Assembly: GCF_019468565.1 (NCBI RefSeq)
Contig: NZ_CP080521.1
Coordinates: forward strand, 4,712,001 to 4,776,000
DNA length: 64,000 nucleotides
Source of the DNA: Pseudonocardia sp. DSM 110487
GTDB taxonomy: Bacteria; Actinomycetota; Actinomycetes; Mycobacteriales; Pseudonocardiaceae
Reading direction: 5' to 3'
The notes below the pieces were generated by a model. That model did no database searches. It was not told where the DNA came from and worked only from the letters and a program-made list of their open reading frames with translations. Below, piece by piece: positions 25,355 to 34,134 of this stretch (positions within the stretch are counted from its first letter, which is position 1; every line of letters begins with the position of its first letter). The translations under genes and the position numbers were made by a program.

Positions 25355-28300
25355 GTGGGCTCGTTCGCGCACCTGCACGTCCACACCGAGTACTCGATGC
25401 TCGACGGTGCCGCGAAGATCGCGGCCCTCGTCGCGGAGGCCGAGCGCCTCGACATGCCCGCGGTGGCGATGACCGACCACGGCAACCTCTACGGGGCCGA
25501 CGAGTTCTACCGGGTGGCGAGCCGCAGCGCCGTGAAGCCGATCATCGGGATCGAGGCGTACGTGGCGCCCGGGAGCCGGTTCCACCGCAAGCCGGTGTTC
25601 TGGGGCCAGGCGCAGCAGCGCGGCACCGACGTGTCCGGGGGAGGCGCGTACACGCACCTGACGCTGCTGGCCGAGGACGCCATCGGGCTGCGTAACCTGT
25701 TCCGGCTCTCCTCCCTGGCCAGCATGGAGGGCTACTACCGCAAGCCGCGGATGGACCGCGACCTGCTCGCGCAGCACTCTGCAGGGCTCATCGCCACCAC
25801 CGGGTGCCCGTCCGGCGAGGTGCAGACCCGGCTGCGGCTGGGCCAGCGCACGGAGGCGATGCAGGCTGCGTCCGACCTGAAGGACGTCTTCGGTGCGGGC
25901 AACCTCTACCTGGAGCTGATGGACCACGGGCTGCCGATCGAGCGGTCCGTGCGCGATGGCCTGCTGGACGTCGGGCGCACGCTCGGCCTGCCGCCGCTGG
26001 CCACGAACGACTCGCACTACGTCACCCGCGAGCAGGCGCCGATGCACGCCGCGCTGCTGTGCGTGCAGTCCGGCAAGACGCTCACCGATCCGACGCGGTT
26101 CCGGTTCGACGGCGACGGCTACCACCTCGCGTCACCGGCCGAGATGCGCGCCCACTGGGACAGCGAGGTGCCGGGCGCGACCGACAACACCCTCGCCGTT
26201 GCCGAGCGGATCGGCTCCTACTCCGACGTCTGGGAGCACCGCGACCGGATGCCGGTCTACGACGTGCCGCCCGGCCACGACGCGGCGTCCTGGCTGCGGC
26301 GCACCGTGGCCGAAGGGTTGGGGCGCCGCCTGCCCGGCGGCGTCCCGGACACCTACCGCGACCGCGCCGACTTCGAGATCGACGTCATCGTCCAGAAGGG
26401 TTTCCCGGGCTACTTCCTGATCACCGCCGACCTCATGGCGTACGCGCGGAGCGTCGGGATCCGGGTCGGCCCCGGCCGCGGATCGGCGGCCGGCTCGCTG
26501 GTGGCCTATGCCCTGGGCATCACGAACCTGGACCCGATCCGGCACGGCCTGCTGTTCGAGCGCTTCCTCAATCCGGAGCGCGTCTCGATGCCCGACATCG
26601 ACATGGACTTCGACGACCGCCGCCGCGGCGAGATGGTGCGCTACGCGACCGAGAAGTACGGCGCCGACCGCGTCGCGCAGGTGATCACGTTCGGCACGAT
26701 CAAGACGAAGGCCGCGATCAAGGACGCCGCCCGCGTGCACTTCGGGCAGTCCGGCTACGCGATCGCCGACCGGATCTCCAAAGCGCTTCCGCCGCCGGTC
26801 GCGGCGAAGGACATCCCGCTCTCGGGGATCCTCGACCGGGCGCACGAGCGTCACGCCGAGGCCGCCGAGGTGCGGGCGCTCATCGAGGGCGACGAGACCG
26901 TGGCGACGATCGTCGAGACGGCGCGCGGGCTGGAGGGCCTCGTCCGTGGCGCGGGTGTGCACGCCTGCGCCGTGATCATGTCCGCCGAGCCGCTGATCGA
27001 CACCCTCCCGCTGTGGCGGCGCGACGACGGCGCCTTGATCACCGGCTGGGACTACCCGTCGTGCGAGGCCATCGGCCTGCTGAAGATGGACTTCCTCGGC
27101 CTGCGCAACCTCACGGTGATCGGCGACGCGATCGGCAACGTCCGGGCCAACCGCGGCGTCGACGTCGACCTCGAGAACCTCGCGCTGGACGACGAGGAGA
27201 CCTACGCGCTGCTGGCCCGCGGCGAGAGCCTCGGCGTCTTCCAGCTCGACGGCGCGGCCATGCGGGAGCTGTTGCGGCGCATGCGCCCCACCGGGTTCGG
27301 CGACATCATCGCGGTCAACGCGCTGTACCGGCCCGGGCCGATGGCCATGAACACGCACGTGAACTACGCGGACCGCAAGAACGGCCGCCAGCGCGTCGAG
27401 CCCATCCACCCGGAGCTCGCCGAGCCGCTCGCCGACATCCTCGCCGAGACCCACGGCCTCGTCGTCTACCAGGAACAGATCATGCAGATCGCCCGGCAGG
27501 TGGCCGGCTACTCGATGGGCCGCGCCGACGTTCTGCGCCGCGCGATGGGCAAGAAGAAGAAAGAGGTCCTGGAGGAGGAGTTCGACGGCTTCCGCTCCGG
27601 CATGCGGGCGCAGGGCTTCACCGACGAGGCCGTGCAGGCGTTGTGGGACACGATCCTCCCGTTCGCCGGGTACGCCTTCAACAAGTCCCACGCCGCCGGG
27701 TACGCGCTGGTCGGCTACTGGACGGCCTATCTCAAGGCGCGCTACCCGGTGGAGTACATGGCGGCGCTCCTGACCTCGGTGGGGAACGACAAGGACAAGT
27801 CGGCGGTGTACCTGGCCGAGTGTCGCAGGCTCGGCATCCGCGTGCTCCCGCCCGACGTCAACTTCTCGGCCCGGCGATTCGCCGCGGTCGGCGACGACAT
27901 CCGGTTCGGCCTGGAGGCCGTGCGCAACGTCGGCGCGAGCGTCGCGGAGTCGATCCTGCGCACCCGCGAGAACGGCGGCCCGTACCGGTCCTTCGCCGAC
28001 TTCATGGAGCGTTCCGAGCTCGCGGTCTGCGCCAAGCGGGCACTCGAGTCGCTCGCCAAGGCGGGTGCTTTCGAGTCGCTCGGCGCCACGCGCCGGGCCG
28101 TGATCGAGGTGCACGAGGCGGCGGTCGACGCCGTCGTCCCGCTCAAGCGGCGGGCGGCCACGGGCCAGTACGACCTCTTCGGGGACGAGACCGCGGAACT
28201 CGAATCGGCGTCGCCGCTCGCGCACCTGCGAATGCGCCCCGAGGAGTACCCGCGCGCGGAGCTGCTCGCCCACGAGCGAGAGATGCTCGGCCTCTACGTC

Positions 28301-28915
28301 ACGGCGCACCCACTCGACGGCGCCGAGCACCTGCTGCGCCGCCATGCACACCGCTCGATCGCCGCGCTGCTCGCCGACCGGCCGCGCGAAGAGGAGATCA
28401 CGGTCGCCGGCCTGATCACCACCGTCGACCGGCGCGTCGACAAGCGGGGTGAGCCATGGGCGATCTGTACGCTGGAGGACCTCGACGCGAGCCTCGAAGT
28501 CCTGTTCTTCGCCCGGACGTACGCGGTACTCGGCGCCCAGCTCGCCGAGGACGCAGCGGTGGCCGTCACCGGGCGGGTGAGCTGGCGCGAGGACCGGATG
28601 TCCGTGTTCGGCGAGTCGCTCGTCGTGCTCGACCTGGCCGTGACGGCGCCCGAGCCGCTGCTGCTGTCGTGCGTCCCAGACCGCTTCGACGCCGATGCCG
28701 TGGACGACCTGCGCCGCACCCTGCTCGCACATCCCGGGCACACGCCGGTGCACGTCCGGATCGGCGCGCGCCTGTTCGCGCTCGACGACTACCCCGTGGA
28801 GATCACCACGGCGCTCATCGGCGAGCTGAAGGGCGTGCCGGGAATCGGGGTGGCGGCCGCGACGTACGCTGGAGGGCGTGGTTCCGGTGATCGGCGTGCT
28901 CGCCTTGCAGGGTGA
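25355..28915 (+). CDS. dnaE: DNA polymerase III alpha subunit, DnaE type
   Basis: A 1186-residue C-family polymerase. The order is the PHP domain (HLHVHTEYSMLDG, MTDHGNLYGADEF), the catalytic palm with PDIDMDFDD near residue 412 and LLKMDFLGLRNL near 575, fingers (QIMQIARQVAGYSMGRADVLRRAMGKKK region), the helix-hairpin-helix region, and an OB fold near 1010-1090 (ITVAGLITTVDRRVDKRGEPWA). Length is that of DnaE1. The start is a GTG preceded by GAGGAG. Its last 38 bp overlap pdxT. dnaE1 is not normally found between pdxS and pdxT, so this may be a second copy; only the whole genome can tell. Confidence 0.95.
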   Translation: MGSFAHLHVHTEYSMLDGAAKIAALVAEAERLDMPAVAMTDHGNLYGADEFYRVASRSAVKPIIGIEAYVAPGSRFHRKPVFWGQAQQRGTDVSGGGAYTHLTLLAEDAIGLRNLFRLSSLASMEGYYRKPRMDRDLLAQHSAGLIATTGCPSGEVQTRLRLGQRTEAMQAASDLKDVFGAGNLYLELMDHGLPIERSVRDGLLDVGRTLGLPPLATNDSHYVTREQAPMHAALLCVQSGKTLTDPTRFRFDGDGYHLASPAEMRAHWDSEVPGATDNTLAVAERIGSYSDVWEHRDRMPVYDVPPGHDAASWLRRTVAEGLGRRLPGGVPDTYRDRADFEIDVIVQKGFPGYFLITADLMAYARSVGIRVGPGRGSAAGSLVAYALGITNLDPIRHGLLFERFLNPERVSMPDIDMDFDDRRRGEMVRYATEKYGADRVAQVITFGTIKTKAAIKDAARVHFGQSGYAIADRISKALPPPVAAKDIPLSGILDRAHERHAEAAEVRALIEGDETVATIVETARGLEGLVRGAGVHACAVIMSAEPLIDTLPLWRRDDGALITGWDYPSCEAIGLLKMDFLGLRNLTVIGDAIGNVRANRGVDVDLENLALDDEETYALLARGESLGVFQLDGAAMRELLRRMRPTGFGDIIAVNALYRPGPMAMNTHVNYADRKNGRQRVEPIHPELAEPLADILAETHGLVVYQEQIMQIARQVAGYSMGRADVLRRAMGKKKKEVLEEEFDGFRSGMRAQGFTDEAVQALWDTILPFAGYAFNKSHAAGYALVGYWTAYLKARYPVEYMAALLTSVGNDKDKSAVYLAECRRLGIRVLPPDVNFSARRFAAVGDDIRFGLEAVRNVGASVAESILRTRENGGPYRSFADFMERSELAVCAKRALESLAKAGAFESLGATRRAVIEVHEAAVDAVVPLKRRAATGQYDLFGDETAELESASPLAHLRMRPEEYPRAELLAHEREMLGLYVTAHPLDGAEHLLRRHAHRSIAALLADRPREEEITVAGLITTVDRRVDKRGEPWAICTLEDLDASLEVLFFARTYAVLGAQLAEDAAVAVTGRVSWREDRMSVFGESLVVLDLAVTAPEPLLLSCVPDRFDADAVDDLRRTLLAHPGHTPVHVRIGARLFALDDYPVEITTALIGELKGVPGIGVAAATYAGGRGSGDRRARLAG

Positions 28916-29513
28916 CGTCCGTGAGCACGTGGCGGCCCTCACGGCCTGCGGCGGCGTGCGCGCGGTGCCCGTGCGGCGCCCGTCAGAGCTCGACGCGGTG
29001 GACGCCCTCGTCATCCCGGGCGGCGAGTCCACCACGATGAGCCGCCTGCTGCAGACGTTCGACCTGCTCGACCCGCTGCGCAAGCGGATCGTCGACGGGA
29101 TGCCGGCCTACGGCTCCTGCGCCGGGATGATCCTCCTGGCCAGCGAGGTCCTCGAGGGCCGCCCCGACCAGCAGCAGCTGGGCGGCCTCGACGTCGTGGT
29201 GCGGCGCAACGCCTTCGGCCGCCAGGTCGACTCGTTCGAGACGGACCTGGAGTTCGTCGGCCTCCCCGACGGCCCCGTCCGGGCGGTGTTCATCCGCGCG
29301 CCATGGGTCGAGTCGGTCGGGCCGGCGGTGGAGGTGCTCGCCACCGTTCCCGCGCGCACCCTCACGGGCGCCGACGCCGGAGCGGCCGCCGGCCGCGCGG
29401 TGGCCGTGCGGCAGGGCTCGGTGATCGCCACGGCGTTCCACCCGGAGCTGACAGGCGACCTGCGGGTCCACGGCCTGTTCTGCGAGTTGGTGAAGGCGAC
29501 GACGGGTAGTTGA
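28878..29513 (+). CDS. pdxT: Pyridoxal 5'-phosphate synthase glutaminase subunit PdxT
   Basis: A 211-residue class I glutamine amidotransferase that feeds ammonia to PdxS. It has the GVLALQGDVREHV start, GGESTTMSRLL, the nucleophile cysteine in GSCAGMILLA, and the catalytic His/Glu pair in AFHPELTGD. Full length. The start overlaps the DnaE-type gene by 38 bp; GTG 28878 or GTG 28887 are both possible, the latter better spaced from GGAGGG. It is separated from pdxS by 13 kb, which is unusual. Confidence 0.96.
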   Translation: MVPVIGVLALQGDVREHVAALTACGGVRAVPVRRPSELDAVDALVIPGGESTTMSRLLQTFDLLDPLRKRIVDGMPAYGSCAGMILLASEVLEGRPDQQQLGGLDVVVRRNAFGRQVDSFETDLEFVGLPDGPVRAVFIRAPWVESVGPAVEVLATVPARTLTGADAGAAAGRAVAVRQGSVIATAFHPELTGDLRVHGLFCELVKATTGS

Positions 29514-29582
29514 TCGCCCCTTTTCGCTGACCGGGTGCACCGGATCGCCGATCTTGGTGGCGCGGCGCCGTGACCGTCGGCA

Positions 29583-29643
29583 TGATCATCGGATCGGTGC
29601 ATGGCCGGCCATATATGGCCGTGGGGGCACCGATCTGGTGATC
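29583..29643. repeat. 61-bp palindromic element, copy A
   Basis: Bounded by TGATC at both ends. Inner arms ATCGGTGC and GCACCGAT flank the core GGCCGGCCATATATGGCC. It lies between the convergent genes pdxT and the siderophore-binding protein gene. Copies of identical length are at 29675, 48913 and 49015. Confidence 0.85.
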
Positions 29644-29674
29644 TTCATGGTTGTTGCGGGCCGGTTCATGGCCA

Positions 29675-29735
29675 TGATCATCGGTTGGGTGCATGGCCGG
29701 CCGTATTTGGCCGGGTTCGCGCCGAAGCCTTGATC
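29675..29735. repeat. 61-bp palindromic element, copy B
   Basis: Same 61-bp length from TGATC to TGATC, with the core GGCCGGCCGTATTTGGCC. Its outer arms have decayed more than in copy A. It lies 31 bp after copy A. Confidence 0.8.
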
Positions 29736-29750
29736 ATGCCCGTTGGACCG

Positions 29751-29924
29751 CCTTCGGTGGCGCCGCGCGCCCTCCGGGCAGGCCCTTGGGCCTGCCCGCG
29801 TGGTTTGCCCGGAGGGGTCGCAGAGGCTCGCCTGTCAAGGGTCGCGCAGCGATCGCGAAGCGACGCCGGAGGCGCCCTTGACAGGCGAGGGGCGGCCCCG
29901 CACGATGCGCGGCGCCACCGAAGG
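29751..29924. repeat. 174-bp palindromic element with nested inverted repeats
   Basis: Outer arms of 18 bp (29751-29768 and 29907-29924) pair perfectly. Inside are a second perfect 15-bp inverted repeat, CTCGCCTGTCAAGGG (29827-29841) with its complement at 29875-29889, and a smaller GGGCAGGCCC/GGGCCTGCCC hairpin near 29777-29801. No protein is credible. It may be a REP-like or miniature mobile element. Confidence 0.85.
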
Positions 29925-30004
29925 CCCTGGTCAGGGGCGCCACCGAAGGCCCTGGTCAGGGGCGCCACCGAAGGCCCTGGTCAGGGGCGCCACCGAAGGC
30001 CCTG
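29911..30004. repeat. 25-bp tandem repeat array
   Basis: A 25-bp unit starting GGCGCCACCGAAGGCCCTGG is repeated exactly at 29911, 29936 and 29961, with a partial fourth copy at 29986-30004 and a degenerate one near 30012. The first copy contains the right outer arm of the 174-bp palindrome, so the array seems to have grown from that end. Confidence 0.93.
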
Positions 30005-30040
30005 CACGAGGCCGCCACCGAAGACCCGCGCAAACCGCGG

Positions 30041-31048
30041 TCACATGCGCGCCAGCGCCGCGTCGAGCTCATCCAGGCAGGCGAGCCCCGCCGCCACCGA
30101 GTACCCGTCCCACCAGGCCACCGGATCGAGCTCCACCACCCGGCCGGCCCGCACGGCGGGCAGCTGCTGCCAGAGTCCGCCCGAGAGGTACCGCTGCGCG
30201 GTCGCGGCGGCGCCGAGGGCCGACCCGCCCCCGCCCACGAAGTAGAGCAGCACGTCCGCGTCGGCCGTGACGCCCACGGTCTCCTCGGTGAGGGGCACGT
30301 AGGTGGCGTTGGACCCGGGGGTGTCGGTGGAGGGCGGGCGGCGGATACCGGCGTGCGCGAGGATCGAGGCGCCGAAGATCTCCCCGCGGACGATCCGCAG
30401 CTCCGACGAGGTGAAGCGCAGCAGCGCCACCGTCGAACCCGCGATCACGTCGGCTTGGCGTGACCTCACGGCGTCCACCCGGGCGGCGTACGAGGCGAGC
30501 CGCTCCTCGACCCGGGGGAGGGCGCCGAGCACGTCGCCGATCGTGCGCACCGACTCGCGCCAGTCCTGCCCGGCCCCCGCGTTGCGGTACGCGACCGTGG
30601 GCGCGATCCGGCTGAGCTCGGCGTGGGCCTCCTCGACGCGCTGGACGTTGCCGATGACGAGGTCGGGCCGCAGCGCGGCGACGCGTTCCAGGTCGAGCCG
30701 GTCGAACCCGAGCGACTCGAAGCCCGGCGGTGGCGCCGGCAGGTAGGGCGGCACCGGCACGTCGCCGTCGAGCGTCTCTGAGGCGACGAGCGGGGCGCCC
30801 AGCTCGAGGCTGACCTGCAGCGCGCCGTTGGAGTCGAGCGAGAGCACCCGTTGTGGAGCGACCGGGACCTCTGCCGTGCCGAGCGGGTGCGTGACGGTCC
30901 GGGTGCGGCTCGCCTGCGGCGCGGCCTCCGGTGCGCTGCCGCAGGCGGTGAGCAGCCCCGCGAGGCCGGCGGTGCTGAGCAGCGAGCGCCGGGTGATCTC
31001 GGCGCGGAGCCCGCCGATGCCCGGCTCGTCAGGGGTGAGGAGGAACAC
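30041..31048 (-). CDS. Iron-siderophore ABC transporter substrate-binding lipoprotein
   Basis: A 335-residue protein. An N-terminal RR-containing signal (EITRRSLLSTAGLAGLLTAC) ends in a lipobox cysteine, so it is probably a membrane-anchored lipoprotein. The body is a class III periplasmic-binding fold (VLSLDSNGALQVSLELGAP, LRPDLVIGN, and the late WDGYSVAAGLACLDEL). Such proteins bind ferric siderophores. An IdeR/DtxR-type box sits 10 bp upstream of the GTG start. There is no ribosome-binding site, suggesting a leaderless or very short leader. No permease or ATPase is adjacent. Confidence 0.9.
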   Translation of the reverse strand: MFLLTPDEPGIGGLRAEITRRSLLSTAGLAGLLTACGSAPEAAPQASRTRTVTHPLGTAEVPVAPQRVLSLDSNGALQVSLELGAPLVASETLDGDVPVPPYLPAPPPGFESLGFDRLDLERVAALRPDLVIGNVQRVEEAHAELSRIAPTVAYRNAGAGQDWRESVRTIGDVLGALPRVEERLASYAARVDAVRSRQADVIAGSTVALLRFTSSELRIVRGEIFGASILAHAGIRRPPSTDTPGSNATYVPLTEETVGVTADADVLLYFVGGGGSALGAAATAQRYLSGGLWQQLPAVRAGRVVELDPVAWWDGYSVAAGLACLDELDAALARM

Positions 31049-31057
31049 GCCGCGATC

Positions 31058-31076
31058 TTAGGCGAGGCTGGCCTCA
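31058..31076 (-). promoter_or_regulatory. IdeR/DtxR-type iron box
   Basis: TTAGGCGAGGCTGGCCTCA matches the 19-bp IdeR consensus TTAGGTTAGGCTAACCTAA at 14 positions, including the AGGCT core. It is directly upstream of the siderophore-binding protein gene, where a repressor would block transcription when iron is plentiful. Confidence 0.75.
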
Positions 31077-31151
31077 ACAGGAGTGCTAGGGGCTGCGGCC
31101 GCTGCCGCCGGTACCATCGACGGGATCTGTGCACGGCGAAGGGACTAGACG

Positions 31152-31904
31152 GTGAGCGGCCACTCCAAATGGGCGACGACGAAGCACAAGAAGGCCGTCA
31201 TCGACGCTCGGCGGGGCAAGATGTTCGCCAAGCTGATCAAGAACATCGAGGTTGCCGCCCGCACCGGCGGTGGTGATCCCGATGGCAACCCCACGCTCTA
31301 CGACGCCATCCAGAAGGCGAAGAAGAGCTCGGTGCCCAACGACAACATCGAGCGCGCCGTCAAGCGCGGCTCGGGCGCCGACGCAGGTGGGGCCGACTAC
31401 CAGAACATCACCTACGAGGGGTACGGCCCCAACGGCGTCGCGGTCCTCATCGAGTGCCTCACCGACAACCGCAACCGTGCCGCCACCGAGGTGCGCCTCG
31501 CGATGACCCGCAACGGCGGCCAGATGGCCGACCCGGGCTCGGTCGCCTATCTGTTCACCCGCAAGGGCGTGGTGATCGTCCCGAAGAACGGGCTCACCGA
31601 GGACGACGTGCTGATGGCCGTGCTCGACGCGGGCGCGGAGGAGGTCAACGACCTCGGCGAGAGCTTCGAGGTCGTGTCGGAGGCCACCGACCTCATCGCG
31701 GTCCGCAGCGCGCTGCAGGATGCGGGCATCGAGTACGACTCGGCCGACCCGACCTTCCTGCCGTCGATGTCGGTTCCGCTGGACGCCGAGGCGGCCAGGA
31801 AGGTGTTCCGGCTCATCGAGGCCCTCGAGGACTCCGACGAGGTCCAGAACGTCTATGCGAACTTCGATGTGTCCGACGAGGTGCTCGAGGAAGTCAACGC
31901 GTAG
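31152..31904 (+). CDS. yebC: YebC/PmpR family protein
   Basis: A 250-residue protein of the YebC/TACO1 family, conserved from MSGHSKWATTKHKKAVIDARRG (split here) through GGxDPxxNPxLYDAIQKAK, the TYEGYGPNGVAVLIE block and NGGQMADPGSVAYLF. Family members influence translation of difficult nascent chains or act as regulators. The start is GTG 31152 with GAAGGGA upstream. In most actinobacteria it lies between pdxT and ruvC; here 29 kb separates it from ruvC. Confidence 0.96.
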   Translation: MSGHSKWATTKHKKAVIDARRGKMFAKLIKNIEVAARTGGGDPDGNPTLYDAIQKAKKSSVPNDNIERAVKRGSGADAGGADYQNITYEGYGPNGVAVLIECLTDNRNRAATEVRLAMTRNGGQMADPGSVAYLFTRKGVVIVPKNGLTEDDVLMAVLDAGAEEVNDLGESFEVVSEATDLIAVRSALQDAGIEYDSADPTFLPSMSVPLDAEAARKVFRLIEALEDSDEVQNVYANFDVSDEVLEEVNA

Positions 31905-31936
31905 GACGAGGTCGGCTGACCCCGCCCCGTCCGTCC

Positions 31937-32422
31937 CTACGAACGGCGCTTCCCGTTGCCGGAAGCGCCGTTCGTGTTCTCCGGGGGCTGGTGGCGATGC
32001 ACCGTCACGCGCGCCGGGCGCACCGAGCGGCCTTCGACCTCCAATCCCGGCTCCAGTAGCTCGGCGACCGTACGGTCGAGTGCCGCGTCGTCGGTGGCCA
32101 CCACCTCCGCCGCCTCCATCGTGGCCGCGCTGAACGCGTGCCCCGGCCGGGGCGAGACCAGTGCGCCGCCGCGCCCGGCGAGCAGCCGCTCCAGCCCGGC
32201 CGCGAGACCCTCGAACGCCGAGCGCTCCTTGCGCATCCGAGTGGTCGCCGCACAGGCCAGCGCGTCGGAGCGCAGGGCGTGCAGCTCCACCAGCAACGGC
32301 ACGTCCGGTCCGGCGCGGGTGCCGCCGTCCGCCAGCCGTGCGAGCGCGGCGGACTGCCGGGTGACGAGCCGTGACAGATCGTCGACCTTGTCCACGATGT
32401 CCTGCAGTGAGGGGTCAACCAC
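31937..32422 (-). CDS. GrpE-like co-chaperone
   Basis: A 161-residue protein with an N-terminal coiled-coil-prone half (LQDIVDKVDDLSRLVTRQSAALARL) and a C-terminal beta domain (VAELLEPGLEVEGRSVRPARVTV) that matches the end of GrpE nucleotide-exchange factors. It is divergent from an Hsp70-like gene across only 29 bp, which strongly supports a partner role. The central domain is short compared with housekeeping GrpE. This is an accessory copy; the main grpE usually lies with dnaK and dnaJ. Confidence 0.75.
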   Translation of the reverse strand: MVDPSLQDIVDKVDDLSRLVTRQSAALARLADGGTRAGPDVPLLVELHALRSDALACAATTRMRKERSAFEGLAAGLERLLAGRGGALVSPRPGHAFSAATMEAAEVVATDDAALDRTVAELLEPGLEVEGRSVRPARVTVHRHQPPENTNGASGNGKRRS

Positions 32423-32451
32423 CCGGGGGAACCTATCGCTACTCTGCGGTC
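32423..32451. promoter_or_regulatory. 29-bp divergent promoter of the accessory chaperone genes
   Basis: Only 29 bp separate the GTG starts of the GrpE-like and Hsp70-like genes. A TACTCT -10-like hexamer lies about 7 bases before the Hsp70 GTG and no ribosome-binding site is present. Both transcripts may therefore be leaderless. Confidence 0.4.
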
Positions 32452-34134
32452 GTGGCCGTCCACGGTATCGATCTCGGCACCACGAACTCAGCGATCGCCC
32501 ACACCGGACTCGACGGACGGCCCGAGGTACTCACGGGTATGGCCGGCTCGCCCACCACGCCGTCGGTGGTGCTGTTCGCCGGCCCGGACGAGCACGTCGT
32601 GGGGGAGGGAGCCCGCCGGGAGGCGCGGCTGGACCCGGAGCACGTCTGCGCGCTCGTGAAGCGCCGGATGGGCGACGCCGAGTGGCGGTTCGTGGCGCAC
32701 GGCAAATCGTGGTCGGCTCCCGCGGTGTCGTCGCTGATCCTGAAGAGCCTGGTCGCCGACGCCGGGTTCGCCACCGGGGAGACGCCTGCGTCGGCCGTGA
32801 TCACGGTGCCCGCCTACTTCGGCGACGAGGAGCGGCGCGCCACCGTGCTGGCAGGCACCTACGCCGGCCTCGACGTCGTCGACGTGCTGTCCGAACCGAT
32901 CGCCGCCGCGCTCGCGTACGGCTTCGGGCGCCTCGACGGCAGCCCGGACCTCGCCAAGGGTGCTGCGCACGAAACCGTACTGGTCTACGACCTCGGTGGC
33001 GGCACCTTCGACGCCACCGTCATCGAGCTGGCCGACCGGCGGATCGCGGTGCTCGCCGTCGAGGGCGACCACCAGCTCGGCGGCGCCGACTGGGACGAGC
33101 GCATCGCGCTGCACCTGTCGCGCCGGTTCTGCGCCGAGAACCCCGACGCCGAGGATCCCCTCGACGACTCCGCGGGCTCCCAGGCGCTCGTGCTGGCGGC
33201 GGAGCGGGCGAAGCACCAGCTCACCGACGCCGACGGCACCGACGTGGTCGTCGCCCACGACGGCGTCCGCTCGACCGTCCGGCTCACCCGTGCCGAGCTG
33301 GAGGAGATGACGGCACCACTTCTGCGCCGCACGCTCGACCTCACCCGCGCCTGCCTCGCCGAGGCCGCACGCAGGGGTGTCGACCGCGTCGACCGGGTGC
33401 TCCTGGTGGGCGGCTCCTCGCGGATGCCGGCCGTCGCGGCCGCCCTGCGCGACGAGCTCGGGCTCGAGGCGCGGCTGCACGACCCCGACCTCGCCGTCGC
33501 CCGCGGAGCCGCGCTGTACGGGGAGAAGAAGGAGCTCGAGCGGATGGTCGCCGCCGACCTGCGCACCCGCGGCCGGCTCCGCGACGGCGCCCCGCTCGAC
33601 GACGCAGCGGCCCCCGATCTGGGCGACGCCTGTCGCCGGGTCGCCGACGCATACGGCGTGCCGCTCGCGCAGGTGCGCCGCGCGGTGGAGATCCAGGTCG
33701 ACACCGTCGTCTCCCGCGGGTTCGGGGTGCTCGCGCTCAACGGTTTCAGCGGGAGGCTCGAGGCGTCCTGGCTGGTGCACCGCAACGACCGGCTGCCCAT
33801 CCGCACCAGCCGGTCGTTCGGCACCATGCGTGCGGACCAGGACGTCATCCAGGTCACGGTCGTCGAGCAGCAGGGCCAGGCCGAGTCGTCCCGGCCGGAG
33901 GACGTGAAGATCCTCATCGCCGGCGAGATCAGCGGCATCCCACCCGGCTACGACGAGGGCAGCGAGGTGCGGGTGACGTTCGAGATGGGGTTCGACGGGG
34001 TACTGCACGTCACCGCGTTCCACCTCGACGCGGGCCTCCCGCTGCAGCTCACCGCCACCACAGGGGCCACCCTCTCGCAGGCCGAGGTGGCACGCGAGCG
34101 CGACCAGCTGGGGAAGACCCGCCGCCGTGACTGA
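32452..34134 (+). CDS. Accessory Hsp70-family chaperone
   Basis: A 560-residue actin-fold ATPase. Phosphate-1 motif is GIDLGTTNSAIAHTG, phosphate-2 is VYDLGGGTFDATV, and the adenosine motif is LLVGGSSRMPAV. An Hsp70-like substrate-binding beta domain follows (residues about 420-545), but the usual helical lid is absent and the sequence differs from DnaK throughout. With a divergent GrpE-like gene and an overlapping downstream partner, it forms a dedicated chaperone unit beside the Ter island. The start GTG 32452 lacks a leader. Confidence 0.92.
   Translation: MAVHGIDLGTTNSAIAHTGLDGRPEVLTGMAGSPTTPSVVLFAGPDEHVVGEGARREARLDPEHVCALVKRRMGDAEWRFVAHGKSWSAPAVSSLILKSLVADAGFATGETPASAVITVPAYFGDEERRATVLAGTYAGLDVVDVLSEPIAAALAYGFGRLDGSPDLAKGAAHETVLVYDLGGGTFDATVIELADRRIAVLAVEGDHQLGGADWDERIALHLSRRFCAENPDAEDPLDDSAGSQALVLAAERAKHQLTDADGTDVVVAHDGVRSTVRLTRAELEEMTAPLLRRTLDLTRACLAEAARRGVDRVDRVLLVGGSSRMPAVAAALRDELGLEARLHDPDLAVARGAALYGEKKELERMVAADLRTRGRLRDGAPLDDAAAPDLGDACRRVADAYGVPLAQVRRAVEIQVDTVVSRGFGVLALNGFSGRLEASWLVHRNDRLPIRTSRSFGTMRADQDVIQVTVVEQQGQAESSRPEDVKILIAGEISGIPPGYDEGSEVRVTFEMGFDGVLHVTAFHLDAGLPLQLTATTGATLSQAEVARERDQLGKTRRRD

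Noticed and set aside
26132..29083. 983-residue minus-strand open frame across the dnaE-type gene
   Set aside because: Antisense shadow of a gene with complete catalytic motifs; the composition is low-complexity.
29911..30020. CRISPR array
   Set aside because: The 25-bp units are directly adjacent with no spacers, so this is a simple tandem repeat.
29601..30245. Plus-strand 214-residue frame in the pdxT downstream spacer
   Set aside because: It is built from the repeat elements and then runs antisense into the siderophore-binding protein gene.
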